A stretch of 64,000 bases of DNA from Azospirillum brasilense (GCF_001315015.1 NZ_CP012914.1:682001-746000), one strand, 5' to 3'; shown: positions 17,511-26,570, counted from the stretch's first letter. The notes: generated by a model not told the origin, from the sequence alone. Numbers and translations are program-made.

Positions 17511-18680
17511 ATGCGCACGCTCACGATGACCGGCTTGGCCACGATGACCGGCCTGGCACTGATGGCGGCGCCGGCCGCCTTGGCCGAGACCGGCGTCACC
17601 GCCGACACCATCGTCATCGGCGGCATGGGCGGGCTCACCGGCCCCTCCGCCGGGCTCATCATCCCGCAGCTCAACGGCGTGCAGGCGGTGTTCGAGGAGG
17701 CCAACGCCGCCGGCGGCATCCATGGCCGCAAGATCGTCTATACCAAGCAGGACGACGAGTGCCTGCCCAGCCGGGGCGTCGGCGCGGTCAAGAAGCTGAT
17801 CCACGAGGAGAAGCCCTTCATGATCGTCGGCGGCGGCTGCTCCAACGCCGCCATCGCGCAGAAGCCCGAGGTAATCGAGGCGAAAATCCCCTGGGTGATC
17901 GTCGCCTCCACCGCCGACTCCCTGACCGAGCCGGTCAATCCGTACATCTTCACCACCATGTCGGCCGCCTGGATGGAGGTCTACGGCCAGCTCCAGCTCG
18001 CCCTCGACCAGGGCAAGACGCGGATCGCCGTGGTCTGGCAGCCGGACGCCTGGGGCAAGGCGCGCCTCGATCCGATGAAGCAGGCCTTCAAGGCCAAGGG
18101 CATCGAGCCGGTCTCCATCCAGGAGATCGCCGTCGAGCCGACCGACACCACGCCCACCGTCCTGCAGCTCCAGGCCACCAAGCCGGACGCCGTGCTCCTC
18201 CTGCTGTTCCCCAAGGCGGCGGTGCCGTTCCTGCGGGACGCCTACAAGGTGGGGCTCCAACCGCTGATGGTCGGCGGCTCGCCGCTCGGCGAGATCGACG
18301 TGCTGGCCAAGGGCGTCGGCTCGCCCGACTCCGTAAAGAATCTCCGCGCCGTCACCGCCGCCGGCTACGGCGTCGACGACCCGCAGGTGGCGAAGTGGAA
18401 GGGCATCGTCGAAAAGCGGTTCGGCGACCGCTTCAACGTCCTGCACATGTACGGCATCTCCGCCGGGCAGTTCGCGGTCGAGGCGCTCAAGCAGGCCGGT
18501 CCGGAGCCGACGCGGGAGAAGATCCTCCAGATCATGTCGAACCTGACGGTGAAGACCGACACCTATGCCGGTCCGCTGGAGTGCAAGCCCACCGACCACC
18601 AGTGCCACAAGGCGCTGGGCATCTTCGCCTTCCAGGACGGCCGCGTCACCGGCATCGGCGTCACCAAGCCGACCCGCTGA
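17511..18680 (+). CDS. Branched-chain amino-acid-type ABC transporter, periplasmic binding protein
   Basis: 389 residues with a signal peptide (residues 1-25, ending APAALAE). The Leu/Ile/Val-binding-protein fold (peripla_BP_6) is seen in GMGGLTGPSAGL, FEEANAAGGIHGRKI and ALLLF-type strands. ATG 17511 has GGGAGGAAG upstream. Followed directly by two permeases and two ATPases, so this is a full importer. Because the operon encodes CoA- and amide-processing enzymes, the ligand is more likely an aromatic or acyl compound than an amino acid. Confidence 0.92.
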   Translation: MRTLTMTGLATMTGLALMAAPAALAETGVTADTIVIGGMGGLTGPSAGLIIPQLNGVQAVFEEANAAGGIHGRKIVYTKQDDECLPSRGVGAVKKLIHEEKPFMIVGGGCSNAAIAQKPEVIEAKIPWVIVASTADSLTEPVNPYIFTTMSAAWMEVYGQLQLALDQGKTRIAVVWQPDAWGKARLDPMKQAFKAKGIEPVSIQEIAVEPTDTTPTVLQLQATKPDAVLLLLFPKAAVPFLRDAYKVGLQPLMVGGSPLGEIDVLAKGVGSPDSVKNLRAVTAAGYGVDDPQVAKWKGIVEKRFGDRFNVLHMYGISAGQFAVEALKQAGPEPTREKILQIMSNLTVKTDTYAGPLECKPTDHQCHKALGIFAFQDGRVTGIGVTKPTR

Positions 18681-18747
18681 TTCCGCATCCCCTGCGCCGG
18701 CTCCCCGGAGGGGACCGGCGCAGCCCTCCAGAGAAAGGAGCCCGGCG

Positions 18748-19626
18748 GTGCTGCTCGCCTATGCCTTGTCCTCGGGGATCACCAGCGGCGCGCTCTACGC
18801 GCTCGTCGCGGTCGGCCTCGTGCTCTGCTACCGGACCACCGGACACATCAACTTCTCGCACGGCGAGCTGTTCATGATCGGCGGCTTCCTCGCCTTCACC
18901 CTGCATGTGATGTGGGAGTTGCCCTACATCGTGGCGCTGCTGGGCGCAGTGGCCGGCTCGTTCGTGCTGGGCGTGCTCACCGACCGCGTCGTCTACCAGC
19001 CGCTCATCAAGGCGCCGCCGATCGCCATGGTCATGGCGACAGTCGGGCTGTCCTTCGTGCTGAAGGGCATCGGCCGCCATTTCTGGGGCGGCCAGGGCGA
19101 GGTGGTGCCCTTTCCGCCGCTGGTCAGCCCGGCCCCGGTCCTCATCGGCGGCGTCGCCGTGTTCCCTCAGCAGCTCGTGGTCATCGCCAGCGTGGCGGTG
19201 TGCATGCTGCTGCTGACGCTGTTCTTCACCCGGACGCGGGCCGGCAAGATGATGCAGGCCACCGCCGAGAACGCGCACGCCGCCTACCTCGTCGGCATCC
19301 GCGTCGAGCGCGTCTACATGCTGACCTGGGGGGCCGGGGCGGCGCTCGCCGGTGTGGCCGCGGTCTTCGTGGCGCCGCTCACCCTGCTCACCCCGGACAT
19401 CGGGCTCAGCCTGCTGCTGAAGGCGTTCGCCGCCACCATCCTCGGCGGGTTGGGCAGCATGACCGGGGCGGTCATCGGCGGGCTCCTGGTCGGCATCCTC
19501 GAGGCGCTCGCCGGCACCTACATTGCCAGCAGCATCCAGGACGTCTCGGCCTTCATCATCATTCTGGCCGTCCTGGTGTTCCGGCCGACCGGCCTGCTGG
19601 GCGCCCGCGCCCGACGGGAGGTGTAA
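18748..19626 (+). CDS. LivH-type ABC permease
   Basis: 292 residues from GTG 18748, with AAGGAG 8 bases upstream. About eight membrane helices. Family marks include GALYALVAVGLVLCYRTTGHINFSHGE and the permease loop AATILGGLGSMTGAVIGGLLVG. Pairs with the next gene to form the membrane channel of the importer. Confidence 0.9.
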   Translation: MLLAYALSSGITSGALYALVAVGLVLCYRTTGHINFSHGELFMIGGFLAFTLHVMWELPYIVALLGAVAGSFVLGVLTDRVVYQPLIKAPPIAMVMATVGLSFVLKGIGRHFWGGQGEVVPFPPLVSPAPVLIGGVAVFPQQLVVIASVAVCMLLLTLFFTRTRAGKMMQATAENAHAAYLVGIRVERVYMLTWGAGAALAGVAAVFVAPLTLLTPDIGLSLLLKAFAATILGGLGSMTGAVIGGLLVGILEALAGTYIASSIQDVSAFIIILAVLVFRPTGLLGARARREV

Positions 19627-19630
19627 CACG

Positions 19631-20659
19631 ATGGTCACTCTGTCCAATGATCCTTCGGCCGAACCCTCGGCGCCCCGCGCCCTCAGGCGCCGCAACCTCG
19701 GCCGGCTGGTCGGCCGGCGCCCGGCGCTCGCCGTCGGCGTCCTGCTGTTCGCCGTGCTGCCGCTGGTGGCCAACCCCTATCAGGTCTATGTCGGCAATCT
19801 GGCGCTCATCTACGTGATCCTGGCCGTCGGCCTGAACATCCTGCTCGGCCTCGCCGGGCAGCTCTCCTTCGCCAACGGCGCCCTGTTCGGCGTCGGCGCC
19901 TACGCCACCGGCCTGCTCCGCCTCGACGCCGGCCTGCCCTTCTGGCTGGCCCTGCCCGCCGGCACCGCCATCACCGTGGCCATCGGGCTGGCGATCGCGC
20001 TGCCGGCGCTGCGCCTGCGCGGGCTCTATCTGGCGCTCGCCACCATCGCCTTCGCGCAGTTCGCGCTGTGGACCTTCGTGCACTGGGACTCGGTGACCCA
20101 CGGCACGGCGGGCTTCGTCATGGCGCCGGTCGACTTCACCGCGCTTGGCCTGCGCACCACCACGGGCATCTACTATCTGAGCCTCGTCCTCGCCGTCCTG
20201 CTGGTGGCCGCGGCGTACGGCGTCATGCGGTCGCGCATCGGCCGCGCCCTGGTGGCCCTGCGCGAGAGCGAGGTGGCGGCGGAATCCATCGCGGTGGACA
20301 TCACCCGCACCAAGATCACCGCCTACACGCTGACCGCCGTCTACGCCGGGGTGGCGGGCGGCCTGTTCGCCGGCCTGCTGAACGTGGTGGTGCCGGAGTC
20401 CTTCAACCTGTTCCAGATCGTCCTGCAGTTCTGCATGGTCGTCGTCGGCGGCCTCGGTTCGATCGCCGGGTCGGCGATCGCCGCCGTGCTGCTGATCGGC
20501 ATGCAGGAGGGGCTGCGCGGCATGCAGGACTTCCAGGAGATCGGCCTCGGCCTGCTGCTGCTGGTCATGCTGCTGTTCGCGCCGGGCGGCCTCGTGCAGG
20601 CGCTGCGGCGCTGGCTGCCGGGGTGGACGGAACCGCACAGCCGAGGGGAGGAGGACTGA
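19631..20659 (+). CDS. LivM-type ABC permease
   Basis: 342 residues, about nine or ten membrane helices after a basic N-terminus. LNILLGLAGQLSFANGALFGVGAYATGLL and ALRESEVAAESIAVD are typical of LivM proteins, as is GGLGSIAGSAI near the C-terminus. Starts 4 bases after the LivH stop; its stop overlaps the LivG start by one base. Confidence 0.9.
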   Translation: MVTLSNDPSAEPSAPRALRRRNLGRLVGRRPALAVGVLLFAVLPLVANPYQVYVGNLALIYVILAVGLNILLGLAGQLSFANGALFGVGAYATGLLRLDAGLPFWLALPAGTAITVAIGLAIALPALRLRGLYLALATIAFAQFALWTFVHWDSVTHGTAGFVMAPVDFTALGLRTTTGIYYLSLVLAVLLVAAAYGVMRSRIGRALVALRESEVAAESIAVDITRTKITAYTLTAVYAGVAGGLFAGLLNVVVPESFNLFQIVLQFCMVVVGGLGSIAGSAIAAVLLIGMQEGLRGMQDFQEIGLGLLLLVMLLFAPGGLVQALRRWLPGWTEPHSRGEED

Positions 20660-21438
20660 TGGCCGAACTCAGCATCGAACGCCTGTCGCTGTCGTTCGGC
20701 GGCCTCGCCGCGCTCAGCGACGTGGACATCGCGGTGCCGGCCGGCGAGATCCGCGGCATCATCGGCCCGAACGGCGCCGGCAAGACGACCCTGCTCAACG
20801 TCGTCTCCGGCCTGGTGCGTCCGACCGGGGGCGAGATCCGCCTGGACGGCCAGCCGCTCACCCGCCTCAAGGCCAGCGAAGTGGCCGCCCGCGGCGTCGG
20901 GCGCACCTTCCAGACCTCGCTCCTCTTCAAAGGGATGACGGTGCTTGAGAACGTCATGGCGGGGATGCACCAGGGACTGCGCGCCTCGGTGCTGGGCGCC
21001 GCCATCGGCCTGCCCGGCGTGCTCCGCGAGGAGCGGCAGGCCCGCGAGCGGGCGCGCGAGGCGCTGGCCTTCGTCGGGATGCTGTCCTTTGCCGAGCGTG
21101 ACGGCGCCTCGCTGTCGTTCGGCCAGCAGCGTCTGGTGGAGATCGCCCGTTCGCTGGTTGCCGAGCCCAAGGTGCTGCTGCTGGACGAACCGGCGGTCGG
21201 CCTCAGCCCGCCGCGCGTCGCCGAGCTGGATGAACTGCTGCGCCGCATCCGCGACAAGCGCGGCATCACCATCATCATGGTGGAGCACGTCATCCGCCTG
21301 GTGATGGGCGTGTGCGACCGCATCACCGTTCTGAACTCGGGGCGGAAGATCGCCGACGGCGCGCCGGACGCCATCCTCGCCGACCCGTTCGTCAAGGAAG
21401 CCTATCTTGGAAAGAGCCCCGATGCTGACCGTGCGTAA
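20659..21438 (+). CDS. LivG-type ABC ATPase
   Basis: 259 residues. Walker A GPNGAGKTT, Q-loop in VGRTFQTSLLF, signature LSFGQQRLVEIAR, Walker B KVLLLDEPAVGL and the His switch in MVEHVI. GGGGAGGAGG precedes ATG 20659. The 3' end overlaps the next ATPase gene by 17 bases. Confidence 0.92.
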   Translation: MAELSIERLSLSFGGLAALSDVDIAVPAGEIRGIIGPNGAGKTTLLNVVSGLVRPTGGEIRLDGQPLTRLKASEVAARGVGRTFQTSLLFKGMTVLENVMAGMHQGLRASVLGAAIGLPGVLREERQARERAREALAFVGMLSFAERDGASLSFGQQRLVEIARSLVAEPKVLLLDEPAVGLSPPRVAELDELLRRIRDKRGITIIMVEHVIRLVMGVCDRITVLNSGRKIADGAPDAILADPFVKEAYLGKSPDADRA

Positions 21439-22135
21439 CCTGAGCGTCTGGTACGGCCTCAGCGAGGTCCTGCGCGACGTCACCTTCTCGGTCCCGCGCG
21501 GCGAGGTCGTCGCGCTGCTCGGCGGCAACGGCGCCGGCAAGACGACGCTGCTGAAGACGCTGAGCGGCCTGGTCAAGCCGCGCGGCGGCGCGGTGGAGTT
21601 CGACGAGCGGCCCATCGCCGGCCTGCACCCGCACGACATCGTCACCAAGGGCGTGATCCAGGTGCCGCAGGGCCGCTTCGTCTGGCCGAGCATGACGGTC
21701 GCCGACAACCTCGCCCTCGGCGCCGCGGCGCGCCACGACAAGGCCGGCATCGCCGCCGACCTGGAGCGCGTCTACGACTTCTTCCCCCGCCTGCGCGAGC
21801 GGCGGAGCGTGCCGGCGGGCACCATGAGCGGCGGCGAACAGCAGATGGTGGCGATCGGGCGCGCGTTGATGGCGCGGCCGCGAATCCTGCTGATGGACGA
21901 GCCGTCGCACGGCCTGTCCCCGCGGCTGGTCCAGGAAATGATCGAGGTGATCCGGCGGCTCAACGGGGAAGGCATGACCATCTTCCTCATCGAGCAGAAC
22001 ATCGGCGTCCCGGCGGCGGTCGCCGGCACCACCTATGTGCTCGCCAACGGCGCGATCGCCTTCCAGACCCACGGCTCGAAGGTCGCCGACGACCCGGAAG
22101 TGCTGAGCAGCTATCTCGGTGGCGGTCGCCATTGA
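21422..22135 (+). CDS. LivF-type ABC ATPase
   Basis: 237 residues. Walker A GGNGAGKTT, signature MSGGEQQMVAIGRAL, Walker B ILLMDEPSHGL. ATG 21422 has GGAAAGAG upstream and lies inside the end of the LivG gene. Last gene of the LysR-linked operon. No clear terminator follows within 120 bp. Confidence 0.92.
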   Translation: MLTVRNLSVWYGLSEVLRDVTFSVPRGEVVALLGGNGAGKTTLLKTLSGLVKPRGGAVEFDERPIAGLHPHDIVTKGVIQVPQGRFVWPSMTVADNLALGAAARHDKAGIAADLERVYDFFPRLRERRSVPAGTMSGGEQQMVAIGRALMARPRILLMDEPSHGLSPRLVQEMIEVIRRLNGEGMTIFLIEQNIGVPAAVAGTTYVLANGAIAFQTHGSKVADDPEVLSSYLGGGRH

Positions 22136-22261
22136 GCCGCGCGGTGGAGCTTCTCCTGGCACCGTCATGCCCACGGTGGCGGGTTGAAAGAGGGACGGGC
22201 ACCCCCTGGTAAGCGGGGCTAAGCGGGCTACCGCTTGGTGGCAGCACGGAACCGGACTGAG

Positions 22262-22360
22262 ATGGACAGTGAACGGCCGCTCTACGCCCTATGCCAAGGC
22301 GTGGAAGGCACGCTGTCCCAAGCGGTGCACGTCTTCGGGCTGAAGCCGGCGCTGGCATAG
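22262..22360 (+). pseudogene. Decayed transposase C-terminus (IS1182-like)
   Basis: A 32-codon frame reads YALCQGVEGTLSQAVHVFG and ends after LKPALA. This resembles the Y-A-x-R-A-G-(I/V)EGT(I/L)SQ-(G/A)-VR-x-FGLR segment near the end of IS1182/DDE-type transposases. Downstream, in another frame, ERLAHHW recalls the usual N-(I/L)-x-R-L-x-x-W end. No terminal repeats or full frame were found. The rest of the 22136-22417 gap shows nothing else supportable. Confidence 0.4.
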
Positions 22361-22417
22361 ATAGGGACCGAGGCGCTCAATCAGGCGCCCGATGGGGGCC
22401 ATCGAGCGCCTTGCGCA

Positions 22418-22909
22418 TCACTGGCCGAGCGTCAGCTGGATGGCTCTCTCCAGTTCCGCCTTCTTCTTTTCCAGCGCTTGGATCTGCCGCTCCTTCTCGG
22501 CAGCGTCGGCGGGGGTGGAGGCGCCGCCGGCCTTCATCTTGAAATCCAGTTCCGTGATGTCGCGGTTGATGTCGTCGGCTTCCGCCCGCATCCGCCGGTA
22601 TTCGGAGTCGCTCAGCTTTTTGCTGCGCCGGGCGCGGTCGAGATCCTGGCGGACCGTGCTCAGCTGCGTCTGGGCCGCGGCGATGCGGCGCTCGTTGCGG
22701 TCGATGTCGCGCTGGGTGGACACCAGCTGGTCGTTGAGGTCGGTGTTCTGCGCCTTTGCGGAGGCGTATTGCTGGCGTGCCGCAGCCTCGCGCGCCTGCG
22801 GTCCGCCGGCGCGCAGGTCGGCCTTCTGGTCCATATAGGTGCTCACACAGCCGCTCAGCAGCGCGGCCATGCCACCGGCAAGGAGGATGCCTCTCATCCG
22901 TCCGTTCAT
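22418..22909 (-). CDS. Small coiled-coil lipoprotein, last gene of the Srf-type operon
   Basis: 163 residues. Lipobox LLSGC with Cys21 at the end of a short hydrophobic signal. Almost all the mature part is a charged helix with heptad character (DLNDQLVSTQRDIDRNERRI, EKERQIQALEKKKAELERAI), so a long coiled coil is likely. Starts 12 bp after the preceding lipoprotein gene. Probably an outer- or inner-membrane-anchored structural spacer in the periplasm. No named family recognised. Confidence 0.8.
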   Translation of the reverse strand: MNGRMRGILLAGGMAALLSGCVSTYMDQKADLRAGGPQAREAAARQQYASAKAQNTDLNDQLVSTQRDIDRNERRIAAAQTQLSTVRQDLDRARRSKKLSDSEYRRMRAEADDINRDITELDFKMKAGGASTPADAAEKERQIQALEKKKAELERAIQLTLGQ

Positions 22910-22920
22910 CTTGCTGCCCC

Positions 22921-23697
22921 TTAAACCTTGGAGATCGTCAGGGCGGCGTTCATGCCGCTGACATTCTCTTCGAGCTGCGCGATCTGCGTGTTCAGCTCAG
23001 AAATCTTGCTGTTGAACTGCGTGGTGGAAGCACCGCTGTTCGCCATCTTCATGCTGGTCTCCTGATAGTTGTCGCGCTTCTTGCGCAGCGACTCCAGCGA
23101 GGTTTCCATCAGCGCGCGGTTGTCCTCAAGGCGCTTGCGCTCACTCTCCAGGTTGGCGAGCGAGGTCTTGCCGGACTTGTATTCGGCGGTCGTGCGTTCC
23201 AGACGGGAGCGCGAGTCGGCCAGCACCTGGTTGGAGCTGTTGACCAAAGCCTTCAGCCGTGTGTTGTCGGCGTCGACGTCGCGGGTCATCGCATCGACCA
23301 TGCGCACGCGGTTGTTGCCGGATTCCTGGGCCTTGGCGGTGATGTAGCCGTCCACACCACCGGCGATGCCGCCGGCCACGCCGCCGATCACCGCGCCCTT
23401 GGCGATGTTGCGGGCGTCGCCGGTCAAGGCGCCGGCCAGCGCTCCCACCAGGATACCGGCCAACGCGCCCGTAGCGGCGCCGCCGGCCACCGTCTCGTTG
23501 AAGACCTGCGAATCCTTGCAGAGCTGCATCTCGGCGGCCGAGAGCTGAGCCGTGCTGCTGGAGCATTGGCCGGAGGCGGTGCTGTTGCCCGTCGTCGCGC
23601 AGGCCGACAGCAGCAGCGATCCCGCCAGCGCGACCGCGATCGCCCGGCCCGCCCGGCCGGTGGTTAAGTGAGGCAGCGAAGCGGCGTGCGAAGCCAT
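22921..23697 (-). CDS. Glycine-zipper lipoprotein with coiled-coil tail
   Basis: 258 residues. Lipobox LLSAC with Cys33. A glycine-zipper stretch follows (ATGALAGILVGALAGALTGD, then AVIGGVAGGIAGGVDGY), the type of segment that inserts into or packs against membranes, and then a 140-residue coiled coil (ESERKRLEDNRALMETSLES). It lies 40 bp after the FGE-fold gene and 11 bp before the second lipoprotein. Likely an envelope component of the Srf-type machine. Confidence 0.82.
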   Translation of the reverse strand: MASHAASLPHLTTGRAGRAIAVALAGSLLLSACATTGNSTASGQCSSSTAQLSAAEMQLCKDSQVFNETVAGGAATGALAGILVGALAGALTGDARNIAKGAVIGGVAGGIAGGVDGYITAKAQESGNNRVRMVDAMTRDVDADNTRLKALVNSSNQVLADSRSRLERTTAEYKSGKTSLANLESERKRLEDNRALMETSLESLRKKRDNYQETSMKMANSGASTTQFNSKISELNTQIAQLEENVSGMNAALTISKV

Positions 23698-23737
23698 GAT
23701 GTGGTCCCCCTTTTTGGCGTCGTTTCGGTCGTCTTGG

Positions 23738-25327
23738 TCATGGCGCCGGGATTTCCCCCAGCGTGTTGGGGCGGTCGAGCTTCCCGTCGGCGCGCAGGCG
23801 GGCCGCGTGCCGGATGCAAAGGTCGATGAAGCCGTTGAGCGCCGCGAGGTCGCGCGCCTCGAACTCGCGCTTCAGCCCCTCGGCCTGGGCCAGCATCAGG
23901 TTTTCCGGGTACTCGGCGTTCAGCTGCGTGAGCGTGTCGATGTAGTAGCCGAGGTTGAAGTCGAGCGCCGCGCGGTCGGCCTCCAGCGCCCGGCGGATGC
24001 CGTCCTTGAGCTGCTGGTTGGCGGTCGACAGCGCCTCGATCTGGCGTTCCTTGGTGGCGATGATGCGCTTGTCGTCGGCCAGCTTGCGGGCGAGGTAGGC
24101 GCCGACGCGGATCTCGCTGCGGGCGGCGCGGGCGCGCTGCTCGTTGCTGGTCTGGATGCTGGACTTGATGACGGTGGACAGGTTTCCGATGCGCTGCTTG
24201 AGGGCCGGGTCCTCGACCGCCGCGCGGAGCACCTCGACCTCCTTGACCGGGTCGTCCTGGGGCCCGGCGATGGCCGCCGCCGCGGCCTTCGGCAGATCCT
24301 CCCACGCCTTGCGCACCGTGCCGATGCGCTGGGTGGTGGGCAGGCTCGGGGCGGCGAGAGCGAGGCGGAACCCGGTGGAGGGGGATCGGCGCTCACCGCG
24401 CTTGTCGACCGGGACGAACTCCTCCCGCGCGGCGCTGCGGATGTCGGCCAGCGGGGTGCGGAAGTCGCCGCCCTTCACCGTCTGGCCGCCGGCCTGCCCG
24501 TGCAGCCGCGACAGCTTGTTCAGGCGGAAGGGGTCGAGCACGAACTCACCGGCGTTGCCCAGCATGTCGTACAGGCCGAGCGGGTTTGGCTTCAGCAGGC
24601 CGACGGCGTTCAGCTCGTTGTTGGCGGACTCGCTGCCCTGGAACCAGACGTAGCGCGCCGGCCCCTCCGGCATCGGGAAGGCGGGCTGCACGAAGACGCT
24701 GTCCGACACCGCGATGCCGCCACGCGCGGCGAATTCCCACTCCGCCTCGGTGGGCAGGCGGACGAAGCCGGACGCGCCCTCCTCGGCCGGCAGGCGGTCG
24801 GTCGCGTTCTTGACCAGCCACGTGGCGTAGGCGCCGGAGAAGGCCACGGCCTCCGCCCAGGTCACCTGCACCTTGGGCAGGCGGGCCTCCTCGTCCGGCT
24901 CGGCGCAGGCGCCGCCCGACAGCGCGTCGAACTGCTGGCGCGTCACCTCGTATTTGCCGAGATAGAAGAAGCGCAGATTCCGGGTCTTGGCTTCGGTGAA
25001 GCCGCCGGCCACATAGTCGCGCCGGCTGTTTTCGGAATAGGCGAACTTCGCCTCGCCGCCGCCCAGCTCGACGCGCCGGTCATCCAGAACGCCCTCGGCC
25101 GGCACAGCCACCTTGCGGAAGGTCATGGCGCCGCCGCAGGGCATGGGAAGGACCAGATCCTCCTTGTCCGGCTGCGGGTTGTAGAGGGCTTCCGCCCAGT
25201 CTGGCTTGACCGGTGAGGCTGGCTTGACCGGTGAGGCTGGCTTGACCGGCTCGGCGGCCAGCGCAGGGGCGGCGGCGGCGGCAAGCAGCGCCGCCAGCAC
25301 GGGCAGGATCGGTGTGCGGTCAGACAC
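23738..25327 (-). CDS. Secreted FGE-fold (SUMF-like) protein with C-terminal coiled coil, no catalytic cysteines
   Basis: 529 residues, GTG start overlapping the permease stop by 8 bases. Signal peptide 1-25, then a PVKPAS repeat linker, an FGE-sulfatase-type domain (about 60-325: FYLGKYEVTRQQFDAL, VRLPTEAEWEFAARGG, GLYDMLGNAGEFV, TGFRLAL), and a helical extension of about 190 residues with coiled-coil character. The catalytic C-x4-C segment of real FGE is absent; the matching region reads VKGGDFRTPLADIRSAARE. It is therefore likely a binding or scaffold protein in the periplasm, not a sulfatase activator. Part of the Srf-type operon. Confidence 0.85.
   Translation of the reverse strand: MSDRTPILPVLAALLAAAAAPALAAEPVKPASPVKPASPVKPDWAEALYNPQPDKEDLVLPMPCGGAMTFRKVAVPAEGVLDDRRVELGGGEAKFAYSENSRRDYVAGGFTEAKTRNLRFFYLGKYEVTRQQFDALSGGACAEPDEEARLPKVQVTWAEAVAFSGAYATWLVKNATDRLPAEEGASGFVRLPTEAEWEFAARGGIAVSDSVFVQPAFPMPEGPARYVWFQGSESANNELNAVGLLKPNPLGLYDMLGNAGEFVLDPFRLNKLSRLHGQAGGQTVKGGDFRTPLADIRSAAREEFVPVDKRGERRSPSTGFRLALAAPSLPTTQRIGTVRKAWEDLPKAAAAAIAGPQDDPVKEVEVLRAAVEDPALKQRIGNLSTVIKSSIQTSNEQRARAARSEIRVGAYLARKLADDKRIIATKERQIEALSTANQQLKDGIRRALEADRAALDFNLGYYIDTLTQLNAEYPENLMLAQAEGLKREFEARDLAALNGFIDLCIRHAARLRADGKLDRPNTLGEIPAP
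25201..25249. repeat. 18-bp tandem repeat, 2.7 copies, encoding PVKPAS
   Basis: CTGGCTTGACCGGTGAGG occurs twice perfectly and a third time partly. It encodes consecutive PVKPAS units just after the signal peptide of the FGE-fold protein, so copy number changes would alter only linker length. Confidence 0.9.
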
Positions 25328-26570
25328 TGCGCAGCTCCTCGCTGGTTTCGATGCGGCGGCAGGCGAGCCCGATGGCCGCCGCGGGCAGGAGCGACAGGGC
25401 GAGCGTCAGCGCCGCCGCCGCCAGCAGGTCCGGCGCGCCGAGCCGGCAGGCCGCCTCGCCCGACGCGATGCTCTCCTGGAAATGCCCGTTGATGGTCGCC
25501 GCCGCCCCGGCGAAGGCCGCCGCGGCGACGAGGCTGCCGACCAGCGCCAGGATGGCCGCCTGCGCCACGGGGAAGGCGACCAGCCAGCCGCTGCCGTAGC
25601 CGGTGAGGTTGAGGATCGCCAGATCGCGCCGCTTGCGGCGCAGATTGCCCCACTGGCTGGCGGTCACCGCCACCACGTAGCCGGCCACCGACAGGGTCGC
25701 GATGATCAGCAGGATGGCGCGCAGGTTGCGGTCCAGCGTCAGGGTGGAGGCGATCTCGGCATGGCGGGTGGCTACGGCGATGCCGTTGGCCTGGAAGTCG
25801 GCCGCCAGCGCCTGCACGTCGCGGATCGAGCGGGCGTAGAGCCGGAACAGCGGGTAGTCGGCGGCCGGCCCGGCCGGGTCGCCCGCCGTGGCGCCGAGCG
25901 CCGGTGCCGCTTTCCCGTCGCGGAAGTCCTGCACCGCCTGCACCAGCGGCAGGGTGGCGAAGGCGCTCATCCCGCCGTCGCGCTGCGCGGGCAGCACGGC
26001 CACGACGCGCAGGGGGAAGGCCAGCGGCTCGGCCTTGCCGCCGCGCGTGCGCTCGGCGTAGGCGGTCACCACGGCGCCCGGCATCACGCCCAACCGGCCG
26101 GCGGCGCGGAAACTGAGGATCACGCCGTCCATGGCCGCCGCCGCGGCGTGCGGCCCGGTCACCGGGTCGCCGGGGGCGGTGGGCAGCAGCGTGACGCGCG
26201 CTTCACCCCGTCCGTTGGGTTGGCCGCCGGACTGGTCCCCCGATGCCTCGTCGCGCAGCAGGTCGATCTGGCCGGCGATCTGGCGGGTGGCGGGCATGAC
26301 GAAATCCACCTCGGGGCGCGCCGCCATGGCGGCGAACCACGCGTGGTCGAAGCGGTGGCCGCCGGTCACTTCCGGCACGACGAGGCGCATGGCCGGGTCG
26401 CGGTTCAGCCGGTCGATCAGCGTGCCGATGGCCCCCTGCTGCAAGCCCGCCAGCACCAGCAACGGTGTCAGCACGGCGGCGATGGCGATCACCTGGCACA
26501 GCGCGATGGGCCATTCGACCCGCAGGTCGGCCAGCGCGAGGCGGAAGAGCTGGGCGATGCGCGCCATCAT
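25320..26570 (-). CDS. FtsX/MacB-like ABC transporter permease
   Basis: 416 residues from ATG 26570, which overlaps the ATPase stop (ATGA). One membrane helix at about 20-42, a large periplasmic domain of roughly 230 residues, then three C-terminal helices starting near LRAILLIIATLSVAGYVVAV. This is the FtsX fold of MacB/LolCE-type systems that use mechanotransmission instead of a transport channel. With the adjacent ATPase it should form a membrane complex acting on periplasmic or lipoprotein partners, which fits the two lipoproteins downstream. Confidence 0.85.
   Translation of the reverse strand: MMARIAQLFRLALADLRVEWPIALCQVIAIAAVLTPLLVLAGLQQGAIGTLIDRLNRDPAMRLVVPEVTGGHRFDHAWFAAMAARPEVDFVMPATRQIAGQIDLLRDEASGDQSGGQPNGRGEARVTLLPTAPGDPVTGPHAAAAAMDGVILSFRAAGRLGVMPGAVVTAYAERTRGGKAEPLAFPLRVVAVLPAQRDGGMSAFATLPLVQAVQDFRDGKAAPALGATAGDPAGPAADYPLFRLYARSIRDVQALAADFQANGIAVATRHAEIASTLTLDRNLRAILLIIATLSVAGYVVAVTASQWGNLRRKRRDLAILNLTGYGSGWLVAFPVAQAAILALVGSLVAAAAFAGAAATINGHFQESIASGEAACRLGAPDLLAAAALTLALSLLPAAAIGLACRRIETSEELRSV

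Noticed and set aside
22370..22417. CGATGG-CCC-CCATCG hairpin as terminator of the Srf-type operon
   Set aside because: Short stem and no T run; could be chance in the transposase relic.
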